From NCBI RefSeq assembly GCF_001044425.1, contig NZ_LFML01000074.1:64663-101964 (forward strand): 37,302 bases of DNA, written 5' to 3'. The DNA is from Streptomyces roseus. GTDB lineage: Bacteria; Actinomycetota; Actinomycetes; Streptomycetales; Streptomycetaceae. The position numbers were made by a program, and so were the translations under genes. How positions within the stretch are numbered: the first letter of the stretch is position 1; every line of letters begins with the position of its first letter. The notes under the pieces are model-generated. The model had not been told where the DNA came from. It saw only the letters and a list, made by a program, of their open reading frames with translations, and did not search any database. This document shows, piece after piece, positions 17,955 to 26,295 of this stretch.

Positions 17955-19325
17955 TCATCCTCCGGACGGGCCGGAGCCGCCTCCCCGCAGCCGCTCGCGA
18001 ACCTTCTCCACCACGTCCGCGTACCGCGCCTCGGCTCCGTACCGGGTCGGTTCGTAGTACCGCTTCCCGTGCACCGTGTCGGGCGCGTACTGCTGGGCCG
18101 CGATCGCGCCCGGGACGTCGTGCGGGTACACGTACCCCACCGCGTGGCCCAGCTTGGCCGCGCCCTTGTAGTGGCCGTCCCGCAGATGCGAGGGGACCGG
18201 GCCGGCCAGGCCCGCCCTGACGTCCGCCAGGGCCGCGCCGATCGCGGTCGTCGCGGTGTTCGACTTCGGGGCCAGGGCCAGGGCGATCGTCGCGTGCGAG
18301 AGGGTCAGCGCCGCCTCAGGGAAGCCGATCATCGCGACCGCCTGCGCCGCCGCCACCGCGAGAGGCAGGGCCGTGGGATCCGCCAGTCCGATGTCCTCGC
18401 TCGCCGAGATCATCAGGCGCCGGGCGATGAACCGCGGGTCCTCCCCCGCCTCGATCATCCGTGCCAGGTAGTGGAGCGCCGCGTCCACGTCCGAGCCGCG
18501 GATCGATTTGATCAGCGCGCTCGCCACGTCGTAGTGCTGGTCGCCGTCGCGGTCGTACGTGACCGCGGCCCGGTCGACCGCCTCCTCCACCGTCCGGAGG
18601 CTGATCTCGGGCTCACCCTTGGCGATCGCCGACCCGGCGCCGGCCTCCAGCGCCGTCAGCGCCCGCCGGGCGTCGCCGCCCGCGATCCGCAGCAGGTGCG
18701 CCTCGGCGTCCTGCGGCAGGGTGACCGCCCCGCCCAGCCCGCGCTCCTCCGTCAGCGCGCGCCGCATCAGCGCGCTGAGGTCCTCGTCCGTCAGCGGTTC
18801 CAGAGTCAGCAGGAGGGAGCGCGACAGCAGCGGGGAGATGATCGAGAAGTACGGGTTCTCCGTGGTCGCGGCGATCAGCGTCACCCACCGGTTCTCCACG
18901 GCCGGGAGCAGCGAGTCCTGCTGGGCCTTGCTGAAGCGGTGGATCTCGTCGAGGAAGAGGACCGTGTCCTTGCCGTACCCGCCGGCCGCCCGCTTGGCGC
19001 CCTCGATGACGGCCCGTACCTCCTTCACGCCCGCGGTGATCGCCGACAGCTCCACGAACCGTTTCTGCGTCGCCTGGCTCACCACGTACGCGAGGGTGGT
19101 CTTCCCGATGCCCGGCGGGCCCCACAGGATCACCGAGGAGGCTCCGGCCGGACCGCCCGCCCCGTCCCCGACCAACCGGCGCAGCGGTGATCCGGGCTTC
19201 AGCAGGTGCTGCTGGCCGACGACCTCGTCCAGGGTGCGCGGGCGCATCCGGACGGCGAGCGGGGAGCTCGACGGGTCCTTCTCCCGGCGGTCTTCGGCAG
19301 CGGCGGTGAACAGGTCTGGTTCCAC
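17955..19325 (-). CDS. rarA: replication-associated recombination protein A (RarA/MgsA)
   Basis: AAA+ clamp-loader-like ATPase that acts at stalled forks and single-strand gaps. 456 residues. The N-terminus LAVRMRPRTLDEVVGQQHLL is typical, Walker A is GPPGIGKT (69-76), Walker B is LFLDEIHR (126-129 DEIH), sensor 1 is AATTENP, and the C-terminal tetramerisation region includes SEDIGLADPTAL and YKGAAKLGHAVGYVYPHD. The start is GTG at 19325, giving the usual MEPDLF N-terminus, although its Shine-Dalgarno is weak. It follows the VKOR-family gene by 41 bases on the same strand, so the two may be co-transcribed. It converges with the DUF2470 gene. Confidence 0.95.
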   Translation of the reverse strand: MEPDLFTAAAEDRREKDPSSSPLAVRMRPRTLDEVVGQQHLLKPGSPLRRLVGDGAGGPAGASSVILWGPPGIGKTTLAYVVSQATQKRFVELSAITAGVKEVRAVIEGAKRAAGGYGKDTVLFLDEIHRFSKAQQDSLLPAVENRWVTLIAATTENPYFSIISPLLSRSLLLTLEPLTDEDLSALMRRALTEERGLGGAVTLPQDAEAHLLRIAGGDARRALTALEAGAGSAIAKGEPEISLRTVEEAVDRAAVTYDRDGDQHYDVASALIKSIRGSDVDAALHYLARMIEAGEDPRFIARRLMISASEDIGLADPTALPLAVAAAQAVAMIGFPEAALTLSHATIALALAPKSNTATTAIGAALADVRAGLAGPVPSHLRDGHYKGAAKLGHAVGYVYPHDVPGAIAAQQYAPDTVHGKRYYEPTRYGAEARYADVVEKVRERLRGGGSGPSGG

Positions 19326-19366
19326 ACAGGAAGCCTAAGCGAGCCCGCCGACAACGGGCCGCGCGC

Positions 19367-19981
19367 TCAGGAGGTCCAGAAGTCCCACCAGCGCGTCAGG
19401 ATCAGCATGCCGATGATCCCGACGTGCAGCACCGGCAGCACCCAGGTGAACTCGTCGAGGAAGGCACGCAGCCAGCCCGGGGCCGGAAGCAGGCCCTCGC
19501 GCACGTTGAAGGCGGTGACGTACCAGAACATGAAGATCGTGGCGACCCAGGCCAGGCAGCACCACAGGCAGAGCGAGTTGATGTTGTACAGCGACTGGTA
19601 CATGAGCCAGGTGCAGAAGCCGACGCCGAACAGCATGCCCGCGTTGAGCGTCAGCCAGTACCAGGGCCGGAAGCGGGCCCCCGCCAGCACGCTCATGCCG
19701 ACGCAGACGACGATGCCGTAGGCGACGAGCCCCAGCAGCGGGTTCGGGAAGCCGAACGCGGACGCCTGATCGCTCTTCATGATGTTGCCGCAGGAGACGA
19801 TGGGGTTCAGGCTGCAGCCCGGCGTGAAGTCCGGGTCCTCCAGCAGCTTGAACTTGTCGATCGTGATCACCCAGGCGGCGAGCAGTCCCAAGGCACCGGT
19901 GATCACCAGCAGCAGGGCCAGGGCCCTGCTCGCACCGACCGTCCGCGGGGCGGTGTCTGCGTCCGTACCTCGTGTCGTCAT
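19367..19981 (-). CDS. vitamin K epoxide reductase (VKOR) family membrane protein
   Basis: 204 residues with four to five membrane helices (about 20-40, 82-100, 108-126, 137-157 and 180-198). The conserved Cys pair Cys56/Cys64 (PGCSLNPIVSCGNIM) faces the outside, and the redox motif CLWC (138-141) is at a helix end. Bacterial VKORs reoxidise DsbA-like thiol oxidases with quinone and so support disulfide formation in exported proteins. No DsbA partner is fused or adjacent. The ATG at 19981 has GGAG 8 bases upstream; upstream in-frame codons give no homologous sequence. A loose inverted repeat, GGTCCACA (20004-20011) and TGTGGACC (20043-20050), lies in its upstream region. Confidence 0.9.
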   Translation of the reverse strand: MTTRGTDADTAPRTVGASRALALLLVITGALGLLAAWVITIDKFKLLEDPDFTPGCSLNPIVSCGNIMKSDQASAFGFPNPLLGLVAYGIVVCVGMSVLAGARFRPWYWLTLNAGMLFGVGFCTWLMYQSLYNINSLCLWCCLAWVATIFMFWYVTAFNVREGLLPAPGWLRAFLDEFTWVLPVLHVGIIGMLILTRWWDFWTS

Positions 19982-20105
19982 ACCGCCCGCTCCACATCTG
20001 CAAGGTCCACAAGCACCGGCCATTGTGCCGTACGCGGCTGTGTGTGGACCGTTCGATGGACATAAGGACCTATGCACGGGGGGGACCGGTGGCTCGCGTA
20101 ACGCG

Positions 20106-20682
20106 GTGGCGGTACGGGGGCTTCGCAAGCAGTACGGCGGGGTCACCGCGGTGGACGGACTCGATCTGACGACCGGCACGGCGAGGTCAGCGTGCTGGGT
20201 ACGGACCCGGCCACCGCCGGGCGGGCCTGGCGCTCGCGCGCCGGGATCGTCTGCCAGGACGAGTTCGGCCCCGGCCGAACTGACGGTACGGGAGACGGTC
20301 GAGCACTTCGCCCGCTACTACCCGGCCCCGCGCGACCCGGCCGAGGTCACCGCCCCGGTCGGCCTGGAGCACAAGCGGGGCCACCGGGTGAAGGGCCTCT
20401 CGGGCAGCCGACCGGCCGGCGGTCATCGCGAGCGGCCGAGTGGTCGCCGAGGGCGAACCGGCGGAGCTGCGCTCCCGCTTCGGCACCGGCGCCACCGTCG
20501 AGTGGACCGGCTCCGACGGCACCCCGCAGAGCCTCGTCGCCGAGACCCCCACCCTCACGGTCACCGAGCTCGCGGCCCGGTTCGAGGGCGAGATCCCGGG
20601 GCTGAAGATCGGCCGGCCCACCCTGGAGGACGTGTACATGCGCCTCACGGTCCGGCTCGTACCCCCGGCGCCCGGGACGTGA
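20106..20682 (+). pseudogene. degraded ABC-2 transporter ATPase
   Basis: Pieces of one ATPase lie in order but in three frames. Frame A (from GTG 20106) reads VAVRGLRKQYGGVTAVDGLDL, the start of a drug-export ATPase. At about 20190 the frame changes and VLGTDPATAGRAWRSRAGIV follows, so Walker A is missing. From about 20275 frame A resumes with ELTVRETVEHFARYYPAPRD to KGLSG. At about 20405 a third frame takes over with ADRPAVIASGRVVAEGEPAE and runs to the stop at 20680-20682, so the rest of the signature, Walker B and the switch His are gone. At least two internal deletions and frameshifts make this non-functional. It is one of few plus-strand units here. Confidence 0.85.
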
Positions 20683-20690
20683 CGTACCGC

Positions 20691-20732
20691 ATGGCCGCGG
20701 TGACCACGGCCATGCGGTACGACCTGCTGTGA
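20691..20732 (+). pseudogene. remnant of ABC-2 permease N-terminus
   Basis: A 13-codon frame, MAAVTTAMRYDLL then TGA, starts 8 bases after the ATPase remnant. It resembles the first residues of ABC-2 permeases that normally follow such ATPases. The rest of the permease is absent and hisS begins immediately beyond. It is short, so the assignment rests mainly on position and could be chance. Confidence 0.45.
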
Positions 20733-20738
20733 CGGCCG

Positions 20739-21998
20739 TCAGGCCAGCTTGCCGCGCAGGACCTCGACGACGTCCGCCAGGGCGACCGGGGACTGGTCCC
20801 CGGACTCCATGTCCTTCAGCTGGACGACGCCCTCGGCGAGGTCGCGGTCGCCCGCGATCACCGCGAAGCGGGCGCCCGAGCGGTTGGCGTCCTTCATCGC
20901 GCCCTTGAGGCCCTTGCCCCCGTACGAGATGTCGGCCGCGACACCGGCCTTGCGGAGCTCCGTGACCAGGGCGAACAGCACCGGCTTCGCCTCGCCCAGC
21001 GCCACCGCGAACACCGAGGTCGCCGGCGGGATGTCCAGCTCGATGCCCTCCGCTTCGAGCGCCAGCACCGTACGGTCCACGCCCAGTGCCCAGCCCACCG
21101 ACGGCAGCGCCGGTCCGCCGATCATCTCGGACAGGCCGTCGTAGCGGCCGCCGCCGCCGACGGCGGACTGCGAGCCCAGACCGCCGTGGACGAACTCGAA
21201 GGTGGTCCGCGTGTAGTAGTCCAGTCCGCGCACCAGCTTCTCGTCGTCCTCGAAGGCGACCCCGGCCGCCGTGATCAGCGCCCGGACCTCCTCGTGGTAC
21301 GCCTTGCACGCGTCGCAGAGGTAGTCCCGCAGCAGCGGGGCGCCGACGAGCTGCTTCTGCACCTCGGGCCGCTTGTCGTCGAGGACGCGCAGCGGGTTGA
21401 TCTCGGCCCGCCGGACGGTCTCCTCGTCCAGGTCCAGCCCGCGCAGGAAGGCCTGGAGCGCCTCCCGGTACACCGGGCGGCACTCCTTGTCGCCCAGGGA
21501 GTTCAGCAGGATCCGGAAGTTGCGCAGGCCGAGCGCACGGTACGCCTGGTCGGCCAGGATGATCAGCTCGGCGTCCAGCGCCGGGTCCTCGGCGCCGATC
21601 GCCTCGGCTCCGACCTGCGAGAAGTGGCGGTAGCGGCCCGCCTGCGGACGCTCGTAGCGGTAGTAGGAGCCCGAGTACCAGAGCTTGACCGGCAGGTTGC
21701 CCTTCTTGTGCAGGCTCGCCTCCAGCGCCGCGCGCAGCACGGAGGCGGTGCCCTCCGGGCGCAGGGCCAGGTTGGTGCCGCCCTTGGTGGTGAGGGTGAA
21801 CATCTCCTTGGTCACGATGTCGGTGGACTCCCCGACACCGCGCGCGAACAGGTTGACGTCCTCGAAGCCCGGCGTCTCGATGTAGCCGTACCCGGCCTTG
21901 CGCAGCGGGGCCGCGATGGCGTCGCGGACGGCCAGGTACTTCGCCGAGTACGGCGGGATCAGGTCGTACGTGCCCTTGGGGGCCTTGAAGGTGCTCAC
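20739..21998 (-). CDS. hisS: histidyl-tRNA synthetase
   Basis: Class II synthetase charging tRNA-His. 419 residues. The N-terminus TFKAPKGTYDLIPP, motif 2 around WYSGSYYRYERPQAGRYRHFSQVGAE, the histidine motif LVRGLDYYTRTTFEF, motif 3 GGGGRYDGL to GWALGVDR, and the C-terminal anticodon domain (VFAVALGEAK onward) are all present. The GTG at 21998 is chosen because upstream in-frame codons overlap the metallo-hydrolase gene and are not homologous; only a weak GAGAG lies upstream. It follows the metallo-hydrolase stop by 10 bases on the same strand, so they form a unit. Confidence 0.97.
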   Translation of the reverse strand: MSTFKAPKGTYDLIPPYSAKYLAVRDAIAAPLRKAGYGYIETPGFEDVNLFARGVGESTDIVTKEMFTLTTKGGTNLALRPEGTASVLRAALEASLHKKGNLPVKLWYSGSYYRYERPQAGRYRHFSQVGAEAIGAEDPALDAELIILADQAYRALGLRNFRILLNSLGDKECRPVYREALQAFLRGLDLDEETVRRAEINPLRVLDDKRPEVQKQLVGAPLLRDYLCDACKAYHEEVRALITAAGVAFEDDEKLVRGLDYYTRTTFEFVHGGLGSQSAVGGGGRYDGLSEMIGGPALPSVGWALGVDRTVLALEAEGIELDIPPATSVFAVALGEAKPVLFALVTELRKAGVAADISYGGKGLKGAMKDANRSGARFAVIAGDRDLAEGVVQLKDMESGDQSPVALADVVEVLRGKLA

Positions 21999-22008
21999 GA
22001 AACTCTCG

Positions 22009-22719
22009 TCACATTCCTCGTCGTGGAGACGTGAAACCGTCTCCCAGGCCGGCGGCCACCTGCCGCAGGTACGGGTTGGTGGCGCGCTCACGGCCAATGG
22101 TCGTGTGCTCGTTGTGACCGGGCAGCACCACGGTCGCGTCGTCGAGCGGCAGGCACACGCGGGCCAGCGATTCGAGCATGTCCGCGTGGCTGCCGCCCGG
22201 GAAGTCGGTCCGTCCGATGGAGCCGGCGAAGAGCAGGTCGCCCGAGAACAGCAGCGGGGGGACGTCCCCCGCCTCGGGCATCCCGAAGGTCACCGACCCC
22301 TTCGTATGCCCGGGCGCGTGCGACACGGTCAGCTCCATGCCCGCCAGCGCCAGCTTCGCGCCGTCGGTGAGCTCCTTCACGTCGGAGGGCTCCCCCACGG
22401 TGAGCTCGCCCATCAGCTGCGCTCCCAGGGAGCGGCCCAGCGCCTTCTCCGGGTCGCTCATCATGAAGCGGTCCTCGGGGTGGATCCACGCCGGTACGTC
22501 GTGGGCTCCGCACACCGGGACCACCGAGGCCACGTGGTCGATGTGGCCGTGGGTGAGGACGACCGCGACGGGCTTGAGCCGATGCTTCTTCAGCGTTTCC
22601 TCGACACCGCGGGTGGCCTGGTGGCCCGGGTCGATGATCACGCACTCCTCACCGGCGGCGGGGGCGACCACGTAACAGTTGGTCTCCCAGGCCCCTGCGG
22701 GGAACCCGGCAATCAGCAC
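22009..22719 (-). CDS. metallo-beta-lactamase-fold hydrolase (glyoxalase II-like)
   Basis: 236 residues. The metal site THGHIDH is at 56-62 (His57, His59, Asp61, His62), followed by the His of HAPGHTKGS, the Asp of LFSGDLLF and the His of VLPGHNEHT. These residues match glyoxalase II-like thioester hydrolases, but the substrate is not fixed by sequence. The GTG at 22719 with GAGG 6 bases upstream gives MLIAGFPAG as N-terminus. A TTG four codons upstream (22731) is the alternative. It is the first gene of the unit with hisS and diverges from the cyclophilin gene across about 160 bases. Confidence 0.9.
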   Translation of the reverse strand: MLIAGFPAGAWETNCYVVAPAAGEECVIIDPGHQATRGVEETLKKHRLKPVAVVLTHGHIDHVASVVPVCGAHDVPAWIHPEDRFMMSDPEKALGRSLGAQLMGELTVGEPSDVKELTDGAKLALAGMELTVSHAPGHTKGSVTFGMPEAGDVPPLLFSGDLLFAGSIGRTDFPGGSHADMLESLARVCLPLDDATVVLPGHNEHTTIGRERATNPYLRQVAAGLGDGFTSPRRGM

Positions 22720-22882
22720 GTTCGTCCTCAATCATCGTCCGGCGGGAGCTTGGGCGGCGGTCCTGATCGGAATGCCGCTGTTCAGAGCCTACCGGCGCCG
22801 CTCGTTCCACAGCGAACCCATATACGGTACGGCCTAACCGAGCCCGGACAGCGGTGCCATACACGTACAAGGAGACGACCCG

Positions 22883-23665
22883 GTGGTCACGAGCGATCAG
22901 CGGCGGCGACAGCTCGCCAGGGAGAAGTACGAGCGCCAGCAGAAGCGCCGGGCCGAGGCCCGGCGCAAGACGCGGCAGCGCGCGGCGGTGATCGGCGCGG
23001 CGGTGGCCGTGGTGGTCGCGACGCTGGTCGGCCTCGTCGTGGGCGGCGTCTTCGACAAGGACAAGAAGGACAGCGCGGCGGACCCGGCGGCGAACCCGTC
23101 GGCCTCGCCCTCGCCGAAGACCTCGCCCGCGCCGGCGATGGCGATCGACAAGAACGCGAAGTACACGTTCGACCTGAAGACCACCGCGGGCGACATCAAG
23201 TTCGTGATGGACGCGGCGAAGACGCCGGAGACCGTCAACTCGTTCAAGTCGCTCGCGGACAAGGGCTTCTTCGACAACACCAAGTGCCACCGTCTGACCA
23301 CCTCCGGGATCTTCGTGCTGCAGTGCGGCGACCCGGAGGGCTCCGGCATGGGCGGCCCCGGCTACACCATCGCGGACGAGAACCTCGACTCGCTGGGCAA
23401 GCCGAACGAGCAGGGCCAGGTGATCTACCCGGCGGGCACGGTGGCGATGGCCAACACCGGCCAGCCGCACAGCGGCGGCAGCCAGTTCTTCCTGGTCTAC
23501 AAGGACAGCCCGCTGGCGCCCTCGTACACGCCCTTCGGCAAGATCGACGCGGCGGGTCTGAAGGCGCTGGAGGAGGTGGCCAAGGCCGGTACGGCCGACG
23601 GCGGCCAGGACGGGGCCCCGAAGACCCCGGTGACCATCCAGAAGGGCGCCGTCACGCAGAACTGA
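22883..23665 (+). CDS. membrane-anchored cyclophilin-type peptidyl-prolyl isomerase
   Basis: 260 residues. A basic N-terminal segment (7-33) precedes one transmembrane helix (34-56), a Pro/Ser/Ala linker (64-86) and a cyclophilin domain (92-255). That puts the domain outside the membrane, where it would isomerise prolyl bonds of exported proteins. HR at 136-137 (KCHRLTTSG), VLQCGDP, NTGQPHSGGSQFFL (to 204) and the PFGKI segment match the family. The N-terminal helix lacks a lipobox or clear cleavage site. The GTG at 22883 has AAGGAG 8 bases upstream. The 150-base divergent region upstream has AT-richer CATATACGG, a possible -10. Confidence 0.9.
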   Translation: MVTSDQRRRQLAREKYERQQKRRAEARRKTRQRAAVIGAAVAVVVATLVGLVVGGVFDKDKKDSAADPAANPSASPSPKTSPAPAMAIDKNAKYTFDLKTTAGDIKFVMDAAKTPETVNSFKSLADKGFFDNTKCHRLTTSGIFVLQCGDPEGSGMGGPGYTIADENLDSLGKPNEQGQVIYPAGTVAMANTGQPHSGGSQFFLVYKDSPLAPSYTPFGKIDAAGLKALEEVAKAGTADGGQDGAPKTPVTIQKGAVTQN

Positions 23666-23773
23666 CGGGTTCCGGCGGCCCCGGGCCCGGCCGGCGTCCC
23701 GCCCGTACCGCGATATTCCGTCGTGCGGGATGCGGACAGCCGGCCCGGCGGTCGCCTATGTTGGCGTTGTGCA

Positions 23774-23792
23774 GGGCGGGCGCTGCCCGCCC
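23774..23792 (+). other. leader hairpin of the DUF349 gene
   Basis: GGGCGGGC (23774-23781), GCT and GCCCGCCC (23785-23792) form an 8-bp perfect stem about 60 bases before the GTG of the DUF349 gene. A second small stem, AGGGG (23815-23819) with CCCCT (23825-23829), follows. Being 109 bases past the cyclophilin stop, the first could be its terminator, or a structured leader if a promoter around TATGTT (near 23757) drives the next gene. Confidence 0.4.
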
Positions 23793-23855
23793 CAGGAAAC
23801 TGTGGACGATGCCCAGGGGGTGAACCCCTCGCAGGCATCAGGTGGAGGAGGCGCT

Positions 23856-25085
23856 GTGAGCAGCGACCCGTGGGGCCGCGTCGACGAGACGGGCACCGTG
23901 TACGTGCGTACTGCCGAGGGCGAGAAGGTCGTCGGCTCCTGGCAGGCGGGCACCCCCGAGGAGGCCCTGGCCTACTTCGAGCGCAAGTACGAGGGCCTGG
24001 TGGTCGAGATCGGCCTCCTCGAACGGCGGGTGCGGACCACCGATCTGTCCGCCAAGGACGCGCAGACGGCCATCGACCACCTGCGCACGCAGGTGGAGGA
24101 GCACCACGCCGTGGGCGACCTCGACGCCCTGCGCGTGCGGCTGGACAAGCTGGTCGCGACGGTGGACTCGCGGCGCGAGGAGCGCAAGGTCCAGAAGGCC
24201 AAGCAGACGGACGAGGCCCGTGCGGCCAAGGACGCGCTGGTGGCCGAGGCCGAGCAGCTGGCGCAGAGCGACCAGTGGCGCAGCGCGGGCGAGCGGCTGC
24301 GGGCCCTGGTGGACACCTGGAAGGGTCTGCCGCGCCTGGACCGCAAGTCGGACGACGAGCTGTGGCACCGCTTCTCGCACGCCCGCTCCGCCTTTTCCAA
24401 GCGCCGCAAGGCGCACTTCGCCTCGCTCGACGCGCAGCGCGAGGACGCCCGCAAGGTCAAGGAGAGGCTGGTCGCCGAGGCCGAGTCGCTCTCGAAGTCG
24501 ACCGACTGGGGTCCGACGGCCGCCCGCTACCGCGAGCTGATGGCGGACTGGAAGGCGGCGGGCCGGGCGCAGCGCGAGTCCGAGGACGATCTGTGGAACC
24601 GTTTCCGCGGTGCGCAGGACGTGTTCTTCGCGGCGCGCGGCGAGGTGTTCGCGGAGCGCGACGCCGAGCAGGTGGAGAACCTGAAGCTGAAGGAGGAGCT
24701 GGCCGACGAGGCCGAGAAGCTCGTCCCGATCACGGACCTGAAGGCGGCCCGGGCGGCGTTCCGCTCCCTCAACGAGCGCTGGGAGGGCATCGGCCACGTG
24801 CCGCGCGACGCCCGGCCGAAGGTCGAGGGCCGGATGCACGCGGTGGAGCGGGCGATCCAGGAGGCCGAGGAGGGCGAGTGGCGCCGTACGAACCCGGAGG
24901 CGCGGGCCCGTGCGGCCGGTCTGACGGGTCAGCTCCAGGCGGCGGTCGACAAGCTGCGCGGGCAGATCGACGCCGCTCGCGCCGCGGGCAACAACGCGAA
25001 GGCCGACAAGCTCTCCCGCGAGCTGGAGGGCCGCCAGGCCCTGCTCGACCAGGCCCTGAAGGGCCTGGAGGAGTTCGGCGGCTGA
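23856..25085 (+). CDS. DUF349 repeat protein
   Basis: 409 residues, mostly charged long helices. After a short N-terminal beta segment (TGTVYVRTAEGEKVVGSWQAG) and a coiled-coil region there are three DUF349 repeats of about 75 residues, each with a W-K/E-G or W-K-A core and a following W-x-R/H-F pattern (TWKGLPRLDRKSDDELWHRF, DWKAAGRAQRESEDDLWNRF, RWEGIGHVPRD). The function is not established in actinobacteria; the fold suggests a structural or binding role. The GTG at 23856 has GGAGGAG 5 bases upstream, so the start is secure. A long perfect hairpin follows its stop. Confidence 0.88.
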   Translation: MSSDPWGRVDETGTVYVRTAEGEKVVGSWQAGTPEEALAYFERKYEGLVVEIGLLERRVRTTDLSAKDAQTAIDHLRTQVEEHHAVGDLDALRVRLDKLVATVDSRREERKVQKAKQTDEARAAKDALVAEAEQLAQSDQWRSAGERLRALVDTWKGLPRLDRKSDDELWHRFSHARSAFSKRRKAHFASLDAQREDARKVKERLVAEAESLSKSTDWGPTAARYRELMADWKAAGRAQRESEDDLWNRFRGAQDVFFAARGEVFAERDAEQVENLKLKEELADEAEKLVPITDLKAARAAFRSLNERWEGIGHVPRDARPKVEGRMHAVERAIQEAEEGEWRRTNPEARARAAGLTGQLQAAVDKLRGQIDAARAAGNNAKADKLSRELEGRQALLDQALKGLEEFGG

Positions 25086-25093
25086 CGCCCCGC

Positions 25094-25147
25094 GGAGTAC
25101 GCGAACGCCCCGGTACGGCTCCCCGTACCGGGGCGTTCGCGTGCTCC
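25094..25147. terminator. long bidirectional hairpin terminator
   Basis: Bases 25094-25118 pair with 25123-25147 around the 4-base loop CTCC, giving 25 bp with one G-U pair, including a perfect core from ACGCGAACGCC to its complement. It starts 8 bases past the DUF349 stop and ends 5 bases before the caspase gene stop on the other strand, so it can stop transcription from both sides. Confidence 0.85.
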
Positions 25148-25152
25148 CGAGC

Positions 25153-26295
25153 TCACGGGAGGGCCCGGCTGCCGTCCTGGAGCAGGTCCAGGGCGTGTTC
25201 GAGCACCTCGCAGGCCTGGATGTGGTTGCCGGACTCCTGGAGCAGCGAGGCCAGGCGGCGGCACACCTGTACGGCCTCGGGCCCGTAGAACCGGTGGACC
25301 TGCTGGAAGGCCTGCTCCAGCACCTCCATGGCCTCGCGGGTCTGTCCGGTCTCCTCCAGCATGTCGGAGAGTTCGAGTTGTACGGCGAGCGGGTCCCCCT
25401 CGCCGTCGGGCGCCCGTTCCTGCAGTGCGAGGCGCAGCACGGGCAGGGCGTCGCGGGTGCGGCCCGCGGCGCGGAGCGTGCGCGCGAGGCCGAGCCCCGC
25501 GACGACCATGGCGGAGCGGATGTCCGCCGCCAGGACGGGCCCGGCCGGCGTTCCGCGCACGGCGCGCGCCCGGTTGCGCACCAGCCGCAGCCGGCCCATG
25601 CCCATTTCCTGCGCGTGCTGCGGGAGCGGACGGTTCTTGCTGCGCAGCCGGGCCTCCACGGCGCGGCACAGGGTGTCCAGGTCGAGCAGTTCGGGTCCGT
25701 CGTGGATCCCGTGGCGCAGGATGGTCAGAAGTTCGCCGGTGAAGGCGGTGTGCCGCTCACCGTAGGGGGACAGGGCCACGGCGTCGCGGGGGGAGGCGGT
25801 GAGGACGTACGCGCCCTCGATCGCGGCCTGGGCGGCCAGCGCGTCCTCCTCGCCGGCCAGGGTACTGGCGGCCCTGCCGCTGAAGCAGCAGTCGAGCACC
25901 ACCACTTTGCGCCGGGCGGACGAGTCGCGCAGAGCCGCCCGAAGGTGCTGGTAGGCGACAGCGGTGTAGCCGACGTGCTCCCGGGAACCCTGGAGGGCGA
26001 GGTAGAGGTCGGCCGTCGCGGCGTCCCGCATGCCGTGCCCGGCGTAGTAGACCAGGAGCGTGTCGGTGGCTTCCTCGCCCGCACGGTTGACGGGGTCGAG
26101 CACCTCGGCGGGATGCTGTGGATCGAGCACTTGCGTGCAGTGCTGCTCGGGCAGTCCCCAGATCGTGGCGTCGCACAGCTCGGCGGCCAAGTCCTTGACG
26201 TTGCACTCGACGGACGGGAGTGCGGCCAGGTGCCGGTAGCCGGCGCTGCCGATGAGGACCGCCCGCGAGGCCGCCGGGTCAGGCACTCCCGCCAT
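25153..26295 (-). CDS. caspase-like (C14) protease with TPR-like C-terminus
   Basis: 380 residues. Residues about 8-240 form a caspase/metacaspase domain: strand RAVLIGSAGY, catalytic His87 in VYYAGHGMRD and catalytic Cys137 in VVVLDCCFSGRA (pattern D-x-C-x-S-G). Later segments YVLTASPRDAVA and TAFTGELLTIL match the fold, so the dyad is intact and cleavage is expected. Residues about 256-375 are helical repeats resembling TPRs (DALPVLRLALQE, EAMEVLEQAFQQVHRFYGP, QACEVLEHALDLL). No signal peptide is seen, so it is cytoplasmic. The ATG at 26295 lies inside the end of the EACC1-like gene (17-base overlap), so its translation depends on that gene. It is the likely effector of the kinase-EACC1-caspase cassette. 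Confidence 0.9.
   Translation of the reverse strand: MAGVPDPAASRAVLIGSAGYRHLAALPSVECNVKDLAAELCDATIWGLPEQHCTQVLDPQHPAEVLDPVNRAGEEATDTLLVYYAGHGMRDAATADLYLALQGSREHVGYTAVAYQHLRAALRDSSARRKVVVLDCCFSGRAASTLAGEEDALAAQAAIEGAYVLTASPRDAVALSPYGERHTAFTGELLTILRHGIHDGPELLDLDTLCRAVEARLRSKNRPLPQHAQEMGMGRLRLVRNRARAVRGTPAGPVLAADIRSAMVVAGLGLARTLRAAGRTRDALPVLRLALQERAPDGEGDPLAVQLELSDMLEETGQTREAMEVLEQAFQQVHRFYGPEAVQVCRRLASLLQESGNHIQACEVLEHALDLLQDGSRALP

Noticed and set aside
20004..20050. Inverted repeat GGTCCACA/TGTGGACC upstream of the VKOR gene as an operator.
   Set aside because: The 31-base spacing and 8-base arms are weak, and no matching regulator family is recognised.
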